Shown: one piece after another, positions 31,870 through 41,275 of the stretch
Layout: the number at the start of each line of letters is the position of its first letter
Position numbering within the stretch: the first letter of the stretch is position 1
Origin: an uncultured Saprospiraceae bacterium
GTDB taxonomy: Bacteria; Bacteroidota; Bacteroidia; Chitinophagales; Saprospiraceae
Direction: 5' to 3'
DNA length: 64,000 nt
Assembly (NCBI GenBank): GCA_937997635.1
Contig: CALLFA010000058.1
Location: forward strand, 62,001 to 126,000
The notes under the pieces: generated by a model
What the model saw: the letters and a program-made list of their open reading frames with translations, nothing else
Told to the model about the DNA's origin: nothing
Database searches by the model: none
Program-made: the position numbers and the translations under genes

Positions 31870-33213
31870 ATGCAGCCAACAATTAAGCTCCTCCAGGATA
31901 CAAGACGACAGAAAAGAGATGGCACCTATCCGATAAAGGTTAGGGTCACATTTGACCGTGAACAGAAATATTACAAAACAGGCTATAGTTTAAGTGTTGA
32001 AGATTTTGAGTACATCTTTTCAGATCCTAATATTCGAGGAAAGAATAAAGCCATAAGGGACCAGCTGAATAAGATCCTTGATAAAGCAGATGAAAGTGTA
32101 AGAGCTATAGAGGACTTTGATTACCCACTATTTGAAAAACACTTTCTAGGAAACAAGGTGGTACTGCCTAATGATGTGTTTACCGGATTTGACTCATATA
32201 TAAAGGAGTTGATCAGAACAGGAAGTGTATCAACTGCAGAAATGTATTCAGATACTAAAAAGCGACTTCTTAAATATCTTAATGCTACCAACAAGAAAAC
32301 CAAAATCCGATTTGGAAACATCACTGTCAAATGGTTAAATGAGTTTGAAGATTGGATGCGTAATCCTGAGTTTCATAATGGAAAACAAAAGTCATGGGCA
32401 ACTGTGGCCATTGATGTTAGAAACCTGAGAAGGATCTACAATAGAGCTATCAATACAGGCAGCATAAAGAAAACAGAAATGTATCCCTTTGGTTTGGATC
32501 GATATGAAATACCTGGAGCGGTTAATACAAAAAGAGCATTGACATTCGAACAGGTGAATATGATTTTCTACTATGACTGCAGTGAAAAGAACAAACTCAA
32601 TACTGCTTACCTAAAATCTTTGGACCAAATGGAAATGTGGCGGTCGCTTTGGGTTTTATCTTATTTAACAGGAGGTGCCAATTTCAAAGACATTGCTTCA
32701 TGGAAATGGAAAAACTATAGTCCTGGTAAGATTGAATTCGTCAGACAGAAGACCAGAAAAAAGACGAAATCCAATATTGAAACGATAACCATACTGCTTG
32801 ATGAATTTGCGGACTCTATTATCAATAAGCACGGTACAGAAGATCATGATCCAGAGAATTATATATTTCCTTTCTATTCAGATCAAATGACTGATAAGCA
32901 AAAGTTGAATGCCTCTAAGCAACAAAACAAGAACCTGAACAAATGGATCGATCGCATTTGTAAGAATCTAGGTTTTGAGGAGAAAGTATCATTGATGCAC
33001 GCCAGACATTCATTTGCGACTATCTCAATGAATAGAGGTATCAATACAGCTTATATAAGTAAAAAGCTAGGACATAAGGACATCAAAACAACTGGAGCTT
33101 ACCTTGATTCATTTGAGAATGAGACTGATCGTGAATATCAAAAAGTGTTGATTGATCGTGATGGTGCGAAATATACTATTGCTATAGATGAGCAAAAACT
33201 GAGAGTTGTATAG
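31870..33213 (+). CDS. Tyrosine recombinase (integrase)
   Basis: VSLMHARHSFATISMNRGINTAYISKKLGHKDIKTTGAYLDSF: catalytic HxxR...H...Y region; ATG at 31870 preferred over ORF-track start 31822. Confidence 0.93.
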   Translation: MQPTIKLLQDTRRQKRDGTYPIKVRVTFDREQKYYKTGYSLSVEDFEYIFSDPNIRGKNKAIRDQLNKILDKADESVRAIEDFDYPLFEKHFLGNKVVLPNDVFTGFDSYIKELIRTGSVSTAEMYSDTKKRLLKYLNATNKKTKIRFGNITVKWLNEFEDWMRNPEFHNGKQKSWATVAIDVRNLRRIYNRAINTGSIKKTEMYPFGLDRYEIPGAVNTKRALTFEQVNMIFYYDCSEKNKLNTAYLKSLDQMEMWRSLWVLSYLTGGANFKDIASWKWKNYSPGKIEFVRQKTRKKTKSNIETITILLDEFADSIINKHGTEDHDPENYIFPFYSDQMTDKQKLNASKQQNKNLNKWIDRICKNLGFEEKVSLMHARHSFATISMNRGINTAYISKKLGHKDIKTTGAYLDSFENETDREYQKVLIDRDGAKYTIAIDEQKLRVV

Positions 33214-33214
33214 C

Positions 33215-33646
33215 ATGGGATATTTCAATAGTAAGATCGGTAACTATACCATGAATAAGATCGTAAATCTATTATTTAAGGAGAATAAAAATGCTACCTC
33301 TGGAGATATAGTTAATTTAATTCAGGATACAGTAATTGACATAGAATCGAAGGTGTACAATCATTTTTGTCAAATTTGGCTAAGAGGCAAAATAGGGGAG
33401 GACTTAACAATTGATGAAATTCTAAATCTTGAAAAGCAGGAGAATCCATTCCTGAAAACTTTACTTCACAATACGACAATAAATGAAAAGGTGATTTTGA
33501 TTATAATTCACAGAATGAGCCAAGAGAAAAAATCTTATTCATACTTGGAAAAAATTTATAGAAAATATACAACTCTAGGAGCAAAGAAATTAAAGAACGA
33601 AATCCATAAAAGATCAGACTTGATTGGGCCAGTATCAAAAAAATGA
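33215..33646 (+). CDS. Hypothetical protein
   Basis: ORF directly downstream of integrase; ATG at 33215. Confidence 0.45.
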   Translation: MGYFNSKIGNYTMNKIVNLLFKENKNATSGDIVNLIQDTVIDIESKVYNHFCQIWLRGKIGEDLTIDEILNLEKQENPFLKTLLHNTTINEKVILIIIHRMSQEKKSYSYLEKIYRKYTTLGAKKLKNEIHKRSDLIGPVSKK

Positions 33647-33664
33647 AAATTACCTTAAAAAGTT

Positions 33665-33682
33665 TTACCCCCCGTGGGGTAA
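33665..33682. promoter_or_regulatory. Operator-like palindrome TTACCCC-CCGT-GGGGTAA
   Basis: Perfect 7-bp arms upstream of the AlpA-like gene in AT-rich context. Confidence 0.4.
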
Positions 33683-33761
33683 GGCAGGCAAAATGAGCTT
33701 TGATTCTGTTATTATCTAATATAGTTTCGAATCGTCAAGTATTCTAAATCATTAAACAATA

Positions 33762-34010
33762 TTGACGATGGAAGCAAAAACTCTATTAACACCAAAGCAG
33801 GCAGCTGAACATCCAAATGTAAAGCAACTTTTTAGCTTGAGTAAAATTTACAAGCTAATCCATTATAATAAGATCCCATACTTTAAAGAGGATCCGGATA
33901 TCAAGCAAAGTCCAGTCTACATCTACTTAGAAGATCTTCTTGGTTATGTAACTAGAAATAGAGTCCCCTCAGAATCAGAAATAAAAGATCAATCAGCTAT
34001 GCCAGCATAA
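33762..34010 (+). CDS. AlpA/excisionase-like HTH protein
   Basis: LLTPKQAAEHPNVKQLFSLSKIYKLIHYNKIPYFKED...YIYLEDLLGYV (MerR/AlpA-like HTH pattern). Confidence 0.6.
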   Translation: MTMEAKTLLTPKQAAEHPNVKQLFSLSKIYKLIHYNKIPYFKEDPDIKQSPVYIYLEDLLGYVTRNRVPSESEIKDQSAMPA

Positions 34011-34063
34011 GAAATTAAACCGCAGCTGGTCCCAAATAAAAATTACTAGGATTTAAGTATAAA

Positions 34064-34100
34064 AAAACTGATAGCCGGTAACGAATCAACTATCAGTTTT
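34064..34100 (+). terminator. Hairpin AAAACTGATAG...CTATCAGTTTT
   Basis: 11-bp perfect arms between two element genes. Confidence 0.5.
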
Positions 34101-34112
34101 AGAGAGATATAA

Positions 34113-34541
34113 ATGACAAAAATAAGCAAATCAATAGACTTAGAGATAGTGTCTGCAGTAGCACTTTCAGTTCTGCTTAGCCTGGACAAACAAGCAACCC
34201 CAAATCAAAACGCATCATGCATTAAGTTGTCCAGGTTGATCAATGAAAAGATAGAACAACTTCTGGGACCAGTCTCCATAAAATTATATCGTGACCAGGT
34301 GGTCAAGCTTGCTGGCTTAGGTGGCTTCGATTCTAAGCTTGACAAATCAAAGTTCCCAGGCAAAATGGTATTGATTTTCAATATGCCAGAAGTGGCTTTA
34401 AGAGAGCTGGAAAATACAGAAAAAATTATGAGGTACAAGGAGCGAAGTGAATACAGGAATTGGACTTTCCCAAGACAACTGAAAAAATATAGAGCTAATT
34501 ACCTGGAGGCTACTGAGATCTTAAAACTGGTCAAGATATGA
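34113..34541 (+). CDS. Hypothetical protein
   Basis: ORF overlapping the start of the primase gene by 4 bp. Confidence 0.5.
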   Translation: MTKISKSIDLEIVSAVALSVLLSLDKQATPNQNASCIKLSRLINEKIEQLLGPVSIKLYRDQVVKLAGLGGFDSKLDKSKFPGKMVLIFNMPEVALRELENTEKIMRYKERSEYRNWTFPRQLKKYRANYLEATEILKLVKI

Positions 34542-37243
34542 GTGCAGCAGTAACGCCATCGAAAATAACTATAGCGGATTTAGAAGGATTAGTTGATGCT
34601 GGATTGAATGTCATCCCTGTAAACATGAATGGTTCAAAATGGGACAAGACACCGCAAATACCCCTGTTGCCAATAGAGAATGAAAATAACCCCAAACCTT
34701 CAGTGTACCAGAAAGGGCAAAAGAGATCCTGGAATTGGTTCAGAGAAAACAAGGTAACTGAACTATGGCTGGACTATTGGGCTGGTCGAGCTGAAGGTGT
34801 GGCAGTCGTGTGTGGGCCAATATCAGGAAATGTGATGGTCATAGACTATGACTTGAAAAACCATCCTACACCAAATGAGATATGGAGATTGGTAAAAGAT
34901 CAGATTTTTGAGATCACAGGCATAGAGTATTATCCTGTTATACAGCAGACTAAATCAGGATATTATCACATGATTCTTAGAGTTGACGGTGAACATCCAA
35001 AAGGTGGTAAGCTCGCAAGCAGATACTTAGAGCCTGGTGAAGAGGGATACAAGGAAGGCCAGAATAAGAAGATTGCGTTTATAGAGACAAGAAGATCAGG
35101 CCAATATTTTGTTATAGCACCAACTCCAGGTTATAAAATAATCGAAGGATCACTTGAAGATATACCCGTACTAGATACTGATAAGGTTGATCAAATCTTG
35201 TCTTTCATACGATCGCTGGATGAAACATACAAAGACAAAAAGATCGTAAAGCACAAGGCCAGTGAAGCTAATTATTCCAGTGGGTACAAAGTCGAGCCTA
35301 GGGATGCATACAACCAAACAGACCACTGGAAAGATATTATGGTCAATAATGGCTGGACGCAAACGGACCGGACAGACGGCAAATCAAATCAATACTGGCA
35401 AAGACCAGGGACTGAAAATGCTTGGTCGGCTTCGTGGAATAGCGAATTACGCATCTTCTATGTCTTTACATCAAACAGCCCATTTGAACAGGATAAGGGA
35501 TATACACCACAAGCCATTAGAGCCATCCTTGATTTTGATGGCGACTTTTCGAAATGCACTAAACAGTTACTGAATGAAGGCTATGGTGAAAGATGGACTG
35601 CAGAAGATGAAGAGACAAAACGTGAAATCGTAGTTGATTTAAAAATGCATGGTCTTATCGATGCGTTTCGAGAGTCAGGAGTCGATTTAAAGTCCATTCC
35701 TAAAGCAACTAAAAAAAGAATCGAAAGCCTTCCAGAATCACAGCAAGTGAAAATGATAACTGCTGCTATACATCGCAATAATCATTTTCATAAAATATCA
35801 GACAAAGGAAGTGTATCCATCATTAGACCTAAGTTCAGGAATCTACTTAAAAATGAATTCAATATTGGTCTGATTGAGAATTCAAATGATGCAAAAGGAA
35901 AACCTGATTATGTTCGAATAACTGGACCAATCATAGAGATTATATCATTGGTTAAAATTAAGCTACTCGCGCTATCATGGATCAGAGAAAATGTCAAAGA
36001 AGCTGAATTGGTAGAAAACAAAATGATGTCCATACCTGATAGCGGTTGGAAATTAATAATTGAAGCAATAGGCTTTGTGGTCATTAATCTTCTAAGGGAT
36101 ACCATTAGCGAATCTTATCACTTTTTTGAAAATGGATTTGTTACCATCTCTAAAGATGGTCCTATAGCTCTTAGGCCTTATGATGAATTTCCAGCGGATC
36201 GGCACATCTGGAAAGCCTCAATTATAAACAGAAAATTTAAGGTGATTCCAGAACATAACAATTCTGTAATTAATGAATTAATCAAAAAGGTTTCTGGCTC
36301 AGAAGAGAAAGATCCTGAAAATGAAAATGAAATCGCTAAGAATCAATTATATCAGTCCTTCATAAGTAGTATAGGTTATTTGTGTACTGACCACAAAGAC
36401 CCGTCTAACGCTTTTGCAATCGTTATGTCTGAAGACACCGAAAATGATGGTGAAGGTGGTGGTACCGGTAAGAGTTTGATAGCTCAAGCAATTCGTCATG
36501 TGGTCCGTGTTGTAACAATGGATGGTAAGACATGGAAACCAGAAAACGATTTTGCTTTTCAAAAGATACAAAGCGATACGAAAGTCGTATTCGTGGATGA
36601 CCTTACCAAGTACTTCAAAATCGCTGGAATATACAATGCTATTAATGGTTTTCTAAATATTGAAAAGAAAGGGAAGGGAGCTTTCGATATTCCTTTTTCC
36701 GAGTCTCCTAAATTTCTGCTTGCCACTAATTACGATATCGTAGACGATAAGATCCATGTGAGAAGGCGACTAAAGCGGTTGTATTTCACAAAGTATTTTA
36801 ACGAAGCTAAAACCCCTCAGACAGAATTTGGAAAAAGGTTGTTTGATGACTGGGACGATGATGAATGGAATCAGTTCTATAACTCTATGTTTATGTATAT
36901 CCAATTCTTTTTGAGGAATGGATTTGTCCAGGGTAATGAGACTAAAAACATCCAAACAAAGAAATTGAAATTGAAGATTGGCCAACATGGTGAAGAGTTC
37001 ATAGAATTCATCCATAGAGTTATCCATGAAGGGAATGGTTATGTAGGTACAAAAAGCTGCTGGATCAGATTTAAAGATGAAGTTGGTGACTCACGAATTA
37101 AATATGCCAGGTTTAAAGAATGGATAGAATTTTATTGCAAGCAAAACAACATTGGAGTTGAAATCAGTGTGCATAGAAGAGAAGAAAAGAAACAATCGTG
37201 GACAGTATTCACCATAGAGGATGGCGTGGAACTTCCTTTTTAA
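34538..37243 (+). CDS. Primase-polymerase (Prim-Pol) and DUF5906-like SF3 helicase fusion
   Basis: N-terminal GVAVVCGPISGNVMVIDYDLK (Prim-Pol like); C-terminal GEGGGTGKSLIAQAI Walker A, KVVFVDDL Walker B, KFLLATNYDI. Confidence 0.82.
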   Translation: MSAAVTPSKITIADLEGLVDAGLNVIPVNMNGSKWDKTPQIPLLPIENENNPKPSVYQKGQKRSWNWFRENKVTELWLDYWAGRAEGVAVVCGPISGNVMVIDYDLKNHPTPNEIWRLVKDQIFEITGIEYYPVIQQTKSGYYHMILRVDGEHPKGGKLASRYLEPGEEGYKEGQNKKIAFIETRRSGQYFVIAPTPGYKIIEGSLEDIPVLDTDKVDQILSFIRSLDETYKDKKIVKHKASEANYSSGYKVEPRDAYNQTDHWKDIMVNNGWTQTDRTDGKSNQYWQRPGTENAWSASWNSELRIFYVFTSNSPFEQDKGYTPQAIRAILDFDGDFSKCTKQLLNEGYGERWTAEDEETKREIVVDLKMHGLIDAFRESGVDLKSIPKATKKRIESLPESQQVKMITAAIHRNNHFHKISDKGSVSIIRPKFRNLLKNEFNIGLIENSNDAKGKPDYVRITGPIIEIISLVKIKLLALSWIRENVKEAELVENKMMSIPDSGWKLIIEAIGFVVINLLRDTISESYHFFENGFVTISKDGPIALRPYDEFPADRHIWKASIINRKFKVIPEHNNSVINELIKKVSGSEEKDPENENEIAKNQLYQSFISSIGYLCTDHKDPSNAFAIVMSEDTENDGEGGGTGKSLIAQAIRHVVRVVTMDGKTWKPENDFAFQKIQSDTKVVFVDDLTKYFKIAGIYNAINGFLNIEKKGKGAFDIPFSESPKFLLATNYDIVDDKIHVRRRLKRLYFTKYFNEAKTPQTEFGKRLFDDWDDDEWNQFYNSMFMYIQFFLRNGFVQGNETKNIQTKKLKLKIGQHGEEFIEFIHRVIHEGNGYVGTKSCWIRFKDEVGDSRIKYARFKEWIEFYCKQNNIGVEISVHRREEKKQSWTVFTIEDGVELPF

Positions 37244-37253
37244 AATTTAATCA

Positions 37254-37598
37254 GAGTTTACTAAAAGTAGTAAACTCCTATACAATTGACTGATTTTCAA
37301 TCATTTAAATAAATTTCGGAATTTACTGGAATTTACTGAAAGTAGTAAATTCCCTCATAACTAATTGATAAATAAGCACTTATAGTCTTTTGGAGTTTAC
37401 TCTCTATTATATATAGAGTTATAAAATAATAATATAGAGATAGAGGCATAGGAGACCAGGGAAGAATTAATAAAACTGAAGCAGCATGTATCGAAAAAGG
37501 TAAAGTAAACTCCAAATTGACTTAAAGCTCTGATTGTGTGCAAGTTGCAACGGAGTTTACTCGAAAAAGTAAATTCTGAAAAATGAAAAGTAAACTCC
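37254..37598. repeat. Iteron array GGARTTTACT, candidate element replication origin
   Basis: Ten copies in both orientations: 37254, 37269(-), 37318, 37328, 37344(-), 37392, 37504(-), 37552, 37568(-), 37589(-). Confidence 0.75.
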
Positions 37599-37619
37599 AA
37601 AAACTGAAAAAAGAATCTT

Positions 37620-37835
37620 ATGAAAAGAAAAAACACACTTACTCCACATCAAAAGCAGCTCCTGAAGCTCTTATTCAAATGCTCCAGCATTCGAGTGCAA
37701 CATGTCCAGGCGAAACTAAGAGTATCGTTCTTTAAGGCCGTAGAGCTTATAGAATGGGCTTCACTGCTTGGACTGATATCAAATGACCAGCCACGGGAGA
37801 TCTATCATGAGAAGGTAAAACAAGCATTGATATGA
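37620..37835 (+). CDS. Small winged-helix-like protein
   Basis: 71 aa; TPHQKQLLKLLFKCSSIRVQHVQAKLRVSFFKAVELIEWASLLGLIS, FtsK-gamma-like wHTH pattern. Confidence 0.5.
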   Translation: MKRKNTLTPHQKQLLKLLFKCSSIRVQHVQAKLRVSFFKAVELIEWASLLGLISNDQPREIYHEKVKQALI

Positions 37836-37911
37836 TAAGCCACTACATAAAAAGATCGCCAGAGATGAAAACATTCAAGGAAACATTCAAGCACCCTCTA
37901 CAAATATCATC

Positions 37912-38349
37912 ATGCCATTAGAGAATTTCGGACAAAATCTGAGGAGTAACACATTCGCTCAAAGACCTGCAGACGCTGCGAAGTATGGTGGTAGACATAA
38001 AAGCCTTAAGTCCAGGTACGATCAGATCATGAATTCAGATGGTGGAATCATGTGGATTGATAAGCAAGACATAAGAGAGCGCAAAGTCAAGCGTAAAATT
38101 GGAGATAAAGAGATCCAAGTGGACCAGATAGGCGTGAAGTTGTCATCGAGGGATAAGGTCATTTATAAGCTGAGCAAGATTATTGATAGCTCTAAGGATT
38201 CGACTGCACTCAATGCGATCAAGTTTCTCTTTGGAATTGAAAAAGATGACAGCAAAATTAAGAACCAGGTCAACATTCAAAACAACATTGAATCAAACAG
38301 CAATCCTGGAGATGAAGATGCAACTTATATAATCACATTCTTTAAATGA
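37912..38349 (+). CDS. Paralogue A: small DNA-packaging/TerS-like or DUF5681-like protein (tentative)
   Basis: NTFAQRPADAAKYGGRHKSLKSRYDQIMNSDGGIMW...KDSTALNAIKFLFG. Confidence 0.4.
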   Translation: MPLENFGQNLRSNTFAQRPADAAKYGGRHKSLKSRYDQIMNSDGGIMWIDKQDIRERKVKRKIGDKEIQVDQIGVKLSSRDKVIYKLSKIIDSSKDSTALNAIKFLFGIEKDDSKIKNQVNIQNNIESNSNPGDEDATYIITFFK

Positions 38350-38359
38350 AGAAAATTTA

Positions 38360-38647
38360 ATGAAACCTACAGAGACTATAGTATTAAACGAAGACCAGAA
38401 GCAACTGATAATAAAAGTCCTGCAGGGGTATATCGGATACGCTGCTGTCATTTTCACAGAAAAATCCGATGATCAATTTTATGAGGAGATAGATCCCATT
38501 TATGAGGTACTTGAAGCCTTTGGAGTAGACCAGGACAAAGCAGATGATAATATTGTGAGATCCTTTTCAAACATATTCGCTAATGAGAAAGCAGGCAATG
38601 TGAGTGATGAAACAACCCTGCAGCAGTCAAGCAATGTACGTACTTAA
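38360..38647 (+). CDS. Hypothetical acidic protein
   Basis: 95-aa ORF in operon context. Confidence 0.4.
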   Translation: MKPTETIVLNEDQKQLIIKVLQGYIGYAAVIFTEKSDDQFYEEIDPIYEVLEAFGVDQDKADDNIVRSFSNIFANEKAGNVSDETTLQQSSNVRT

Positions 38648-38733
38648 AGGCGTATACACGTACATTCAAACGTACGTGTATACATACACACGTACATACG
38701 TGAAGATGCAAGTACGTACACACATACACACAA
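38636..38733. repeat. GTACGT/ATACAC-rich tract containing perfect 12-bp inverted repeat
   Basis: GTATACACGTAC (38652-38663) - attcaaac - GTACGTGTATAC (38672-38683). Confidence 0.8.
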
Positions 38734-38755
38734 TTGTAAAATGAAATATTGAGAT

Positions 38756-39277
38756 ATGTCCAAGCTAGAAAATTTCAAAGGCAAACAAGGATCTAATTCC
38801 TTCAAGCACCGTCCAGAAGATGCAGCCTCTTATGGTGGGCGCCCTGTTGGCTTTAAGAAGGAATTAAGGCAAATTTATAATGAGAATGGTGGCGTCATAT
38901 GGGTAGAAGCATATGAGGTAATAGAGAGGTCGTATGAAGGAAGAAAGCAGTACGGTTTGCAACTGCCAAAGAAGCTGGCATTAGTTGCGAAGCTTAATAA
39001 CTTGATAATGACTGCTAAAGATTCAGTTAGCTTGCAAGGGATTAAATTCCTATTCAAGGACATACTTGCTGAAGACACTAAGAGCGAAGTCACGATCAAC
39101 AACAACCAAATCGAAATCAACAAAACTAATGTCCAGTATATAGTTGTCTCATCTCTGGACCAGGTACCAGAAGAGCACCAACATAAATTATTGATTCAAG
39201 AAACTCCTAGAACGTTGCCAGCTCCTTACAACTCAGAGCAAGCAGTCAGAGACAAATACGGTATTATAGATTCTTAA
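38756..39277 (+). CDS. Paralogue B of 37912-38349: TerS-like or DUF5681-like protein (tentative)
   Basis: LENFKGKQGSNSFKHRPEDAASYGGRPVGFKKELRQIYNENGGVIW...KDSVSLQGIKFLF aligns to paralogue A. Confidence 0.4.
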   Translation: MSKLENFKGKQGSNSFKHRPEDAASYGGRPVGFKKELRQIYNENGGVIWVEAYEVIERSYEGRKQYGLQLPKKLALVAKLNNLIMTAKDSVSLQGIKFLFKDILAEDTKSEVTINNNQIEINKTNVQYIVVSSLDQVPEEHQHKLLIQETPRTLPAPYNSEQAVRDKYGIIDS

Positions 39278-39286
39278 AAAATTATA

Positions 39287-40531
39287 GTGATGGCAGACAA
39301 TTGTTACAAATTATTTATTCTCAATGGTCCCAATGGAGTGACAGAAGTTCCAGTTGAAGGCTCTGTGGTGCGTGTTAGGAACAGAGGATCTTTTTCTAAC
39401 CTTAACGAAATTCAGATTGATGGCTTATTGAACTTTAACTTACCGATGGGCCATCCATCGGTAGAGGCTATTATGAATCGAGCCTGGTGTCCTGGTGTAT
39501 CCATATTGGACCAAGAGCCGTACAAAATTAGGTTAATGATTGGCCATGAAATACAGCCACAGAAATATCTGTTTTGTGGAAATTTATCAGAAACCGGAAA
39601 GTCATTCTCTGTCAGTGCTAGATGGCAAAGAGACAATTTCATTACTGCAGCGAATGAATGCAGGCTTTGCGATATATTCAAAATGGAATTACCTGACATC
39701 GTTAATGGAGGAACATTTGAAACATGTGACACGATCCAATTACCTGGTCCAATAACTGCACCAACTATTCAAGACGTAATTAATGACGGGCTTAATAATT
39801 ATCTCTGGGACTCCTCACTGCCTCCAGCTTTATTAATTCCAGCTTGGTACGGTGGCACTACATATCAAGATGGCTTTTCAGAAGTGGACTTTAGACCGTG
39901 GTTCAACTTTCTGGCCGTACTAAAACAAGGTGCTTGCAAGATAGGATGGAAACTCAAAGCACCAATTTTTGAAAACTCCATGTTTAGAAGACTGTGGACT
40001 TATATCCTATCGAAAGACTATGGCAACCAAGCATTTATAAATCAGTACGGATCATTAGAGGCTGCATTCAATGCCTATAAATGGATTGTTGCGGTAACAT
40101 CCGGCACTAATCTTTATACAACTGGATTTCAGCTAAATAATGACTATTGCATTAGCTTCAATCAGAATACTGCAGATCCTCAAGGGGTGGTATCTACAGG
40201 CACACCATGGACTTCTATAAATCACTACACTAACTTAATGCAGGGCGTCTGTCTCCGTTATAAGTTATTCCAAACAAATGAAGATTGGGAAGGATCTATA
40301 AAAATTTCTGTTTATCAGATTGATAACTCCTTACCTGTAGGAGGTGTACCAACACCAGCTGGTGGTAATATTCCAATATTTAATCCGGCATATAACTTGA
40401 TCGCAGAGCAGAGTCATTCAATATCGTTTGATGAGGACAATCCAGAATTTATCCTGGAAGGAGAAATTGATATTGACTGTATTGATGTCAAGAAACCACA
40501 ATTACTAGATCCTGGATCTATCTTCGTTTGA
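39287..40531 (+). CDS. Phage-structural/tail-like hypothetical protein
   Basis: VDFRPWFNFLAVLKQGACKIGWKLKAPIFENSMFRRLWTYIL resembles tail-associated proteins of Bacteroidota prophages; recalled pattern only. Confidence 0.4.
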   Translation: MMADNCYKLFILNGPNGVTEVPVEGSVVRVRNRGSFSNLNEIQIDGLLNFNLPMGHPSVEAIMNRAWCPGVSILDQEPYKIRLMIGHEIQPQKYLFCGNLSETGKSFSVSARWQRDNFITAANECRLCDIFKMELPDIVNGGTFETCDTIQLPGPITAPTIQDVINDGLNNYLWDSSLPPALLIPAWYGGTTYQDGFSEVDFRPWFNFLAVLKQGACKIGWKLKAPIFENSMFRRLWTYILSKDYGNQAFINQYGSLEAAFNAYKWIVAVTSGTNLYTTGFQLNNDYCISFNQNTADPQGVVSTGTPWTSINHYTNLMQGVCLRYKLFQTNEDWEGSIKISVYQIDNSLPVGGVPTPAGGNIPIFNPAYNLIAEQSHSISFDEDNPEFILEGEIDIDCIDVKKPQLLDPGSIFV

Positions 40532-40607
40532 GAGCATCAAGGGATTGCTAGACAAATCAAATGAACTACCAGCTTAATCGACTCAAGAAATAATGTTGTT
40601 CTTTTAA

Positions 40608-40649
40608 GAGTGGACTGCTGACGCTTGTTAGTAGTCCACTCGGTTTTTA
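40608..40649 (+). terminator. Strong intrinsic terminator
   Basis: GAGTGGACTGCT...AGTAGTCCACTC then GGTTTTTA. Confidence 0.75.
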
Positions 40650-40744
40650 TTTCCGTGCAAATTGATTGCATTTTAATTGTTTGGAAGTTGTGGTATATTA
40701 GTACTAAGAACTTCGACCAGCTTTATTCATCTAAACTCAATAGA

Positions 40745-41245
40745 ATGATATTTTTTATATTTTGGATTCTGTTTTCATTCATTGTTGGTTCTATGGGATC
40801 AAGTAGAAAAATAGGATTTGCAGGTGCTTTCTTTCTAAGCTTATTGTTGTCACCATTGATTGGTGTAATCTTTACTGCTACTTCTAAGAGCCTTCAAGAA
40901 GAGGCTATGCAGTTAGATACACAGAGAAATATTAAGTATTCAAATTTTGTAAATGCTCGTAATGCTAATCCAGATAATTTCACATTACCTGATCTACATG
41001 GAGAGGAAAAGTTTGTAAAAATTCATGGTAAAGATATTCCTAATTCAGAGATAGGTAAACCGCTTATTTTCAAATCATATAAAGTTAAAGACGGCAAAAC
41101 AGTAAAGGAAGCAAAGCACGTGGCTATTGTCCATGCAGGGAATAAACGTATTATTATGACAATGCCATACGAAGGGACAATAAGAAGAATTCACAACCCG
41201 GATACGTTTTTAATGCCAGACGATCCTGTATATATCATTAGTTAG
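40745..41245 (+). CDS. Two-TM membrane protein with C-terminal lipoyl/biotinyl-like beta domain
   Basis: SRKIGFAGAFFLSLLLSPLIGVIFTATSK; C-terminal KRIIMTMPYEGTIRRIHNPDTFLMPDDPVYII; ATG at 40745. Confidence 0.45.
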   Translation: MIFFIFWILFSFIVGSMGSSRKIGFAGAFFLSLLLSPLIGVIFTATSKSLQEEAMQLDTQRNIKYSNFVNARNANPDNFTLPDLHGEEKFVKIHGKDIPNSEIGKPLIFKSYKVKDGKTVKEAKHVAIVHAGNKRIIMTMPYEGTIRRIHNPDTFLMPDDPVYIIS

Positions 41246-41275
41246 ATCGTTAAGCTTTGGGCAGCTCTATTTTAT

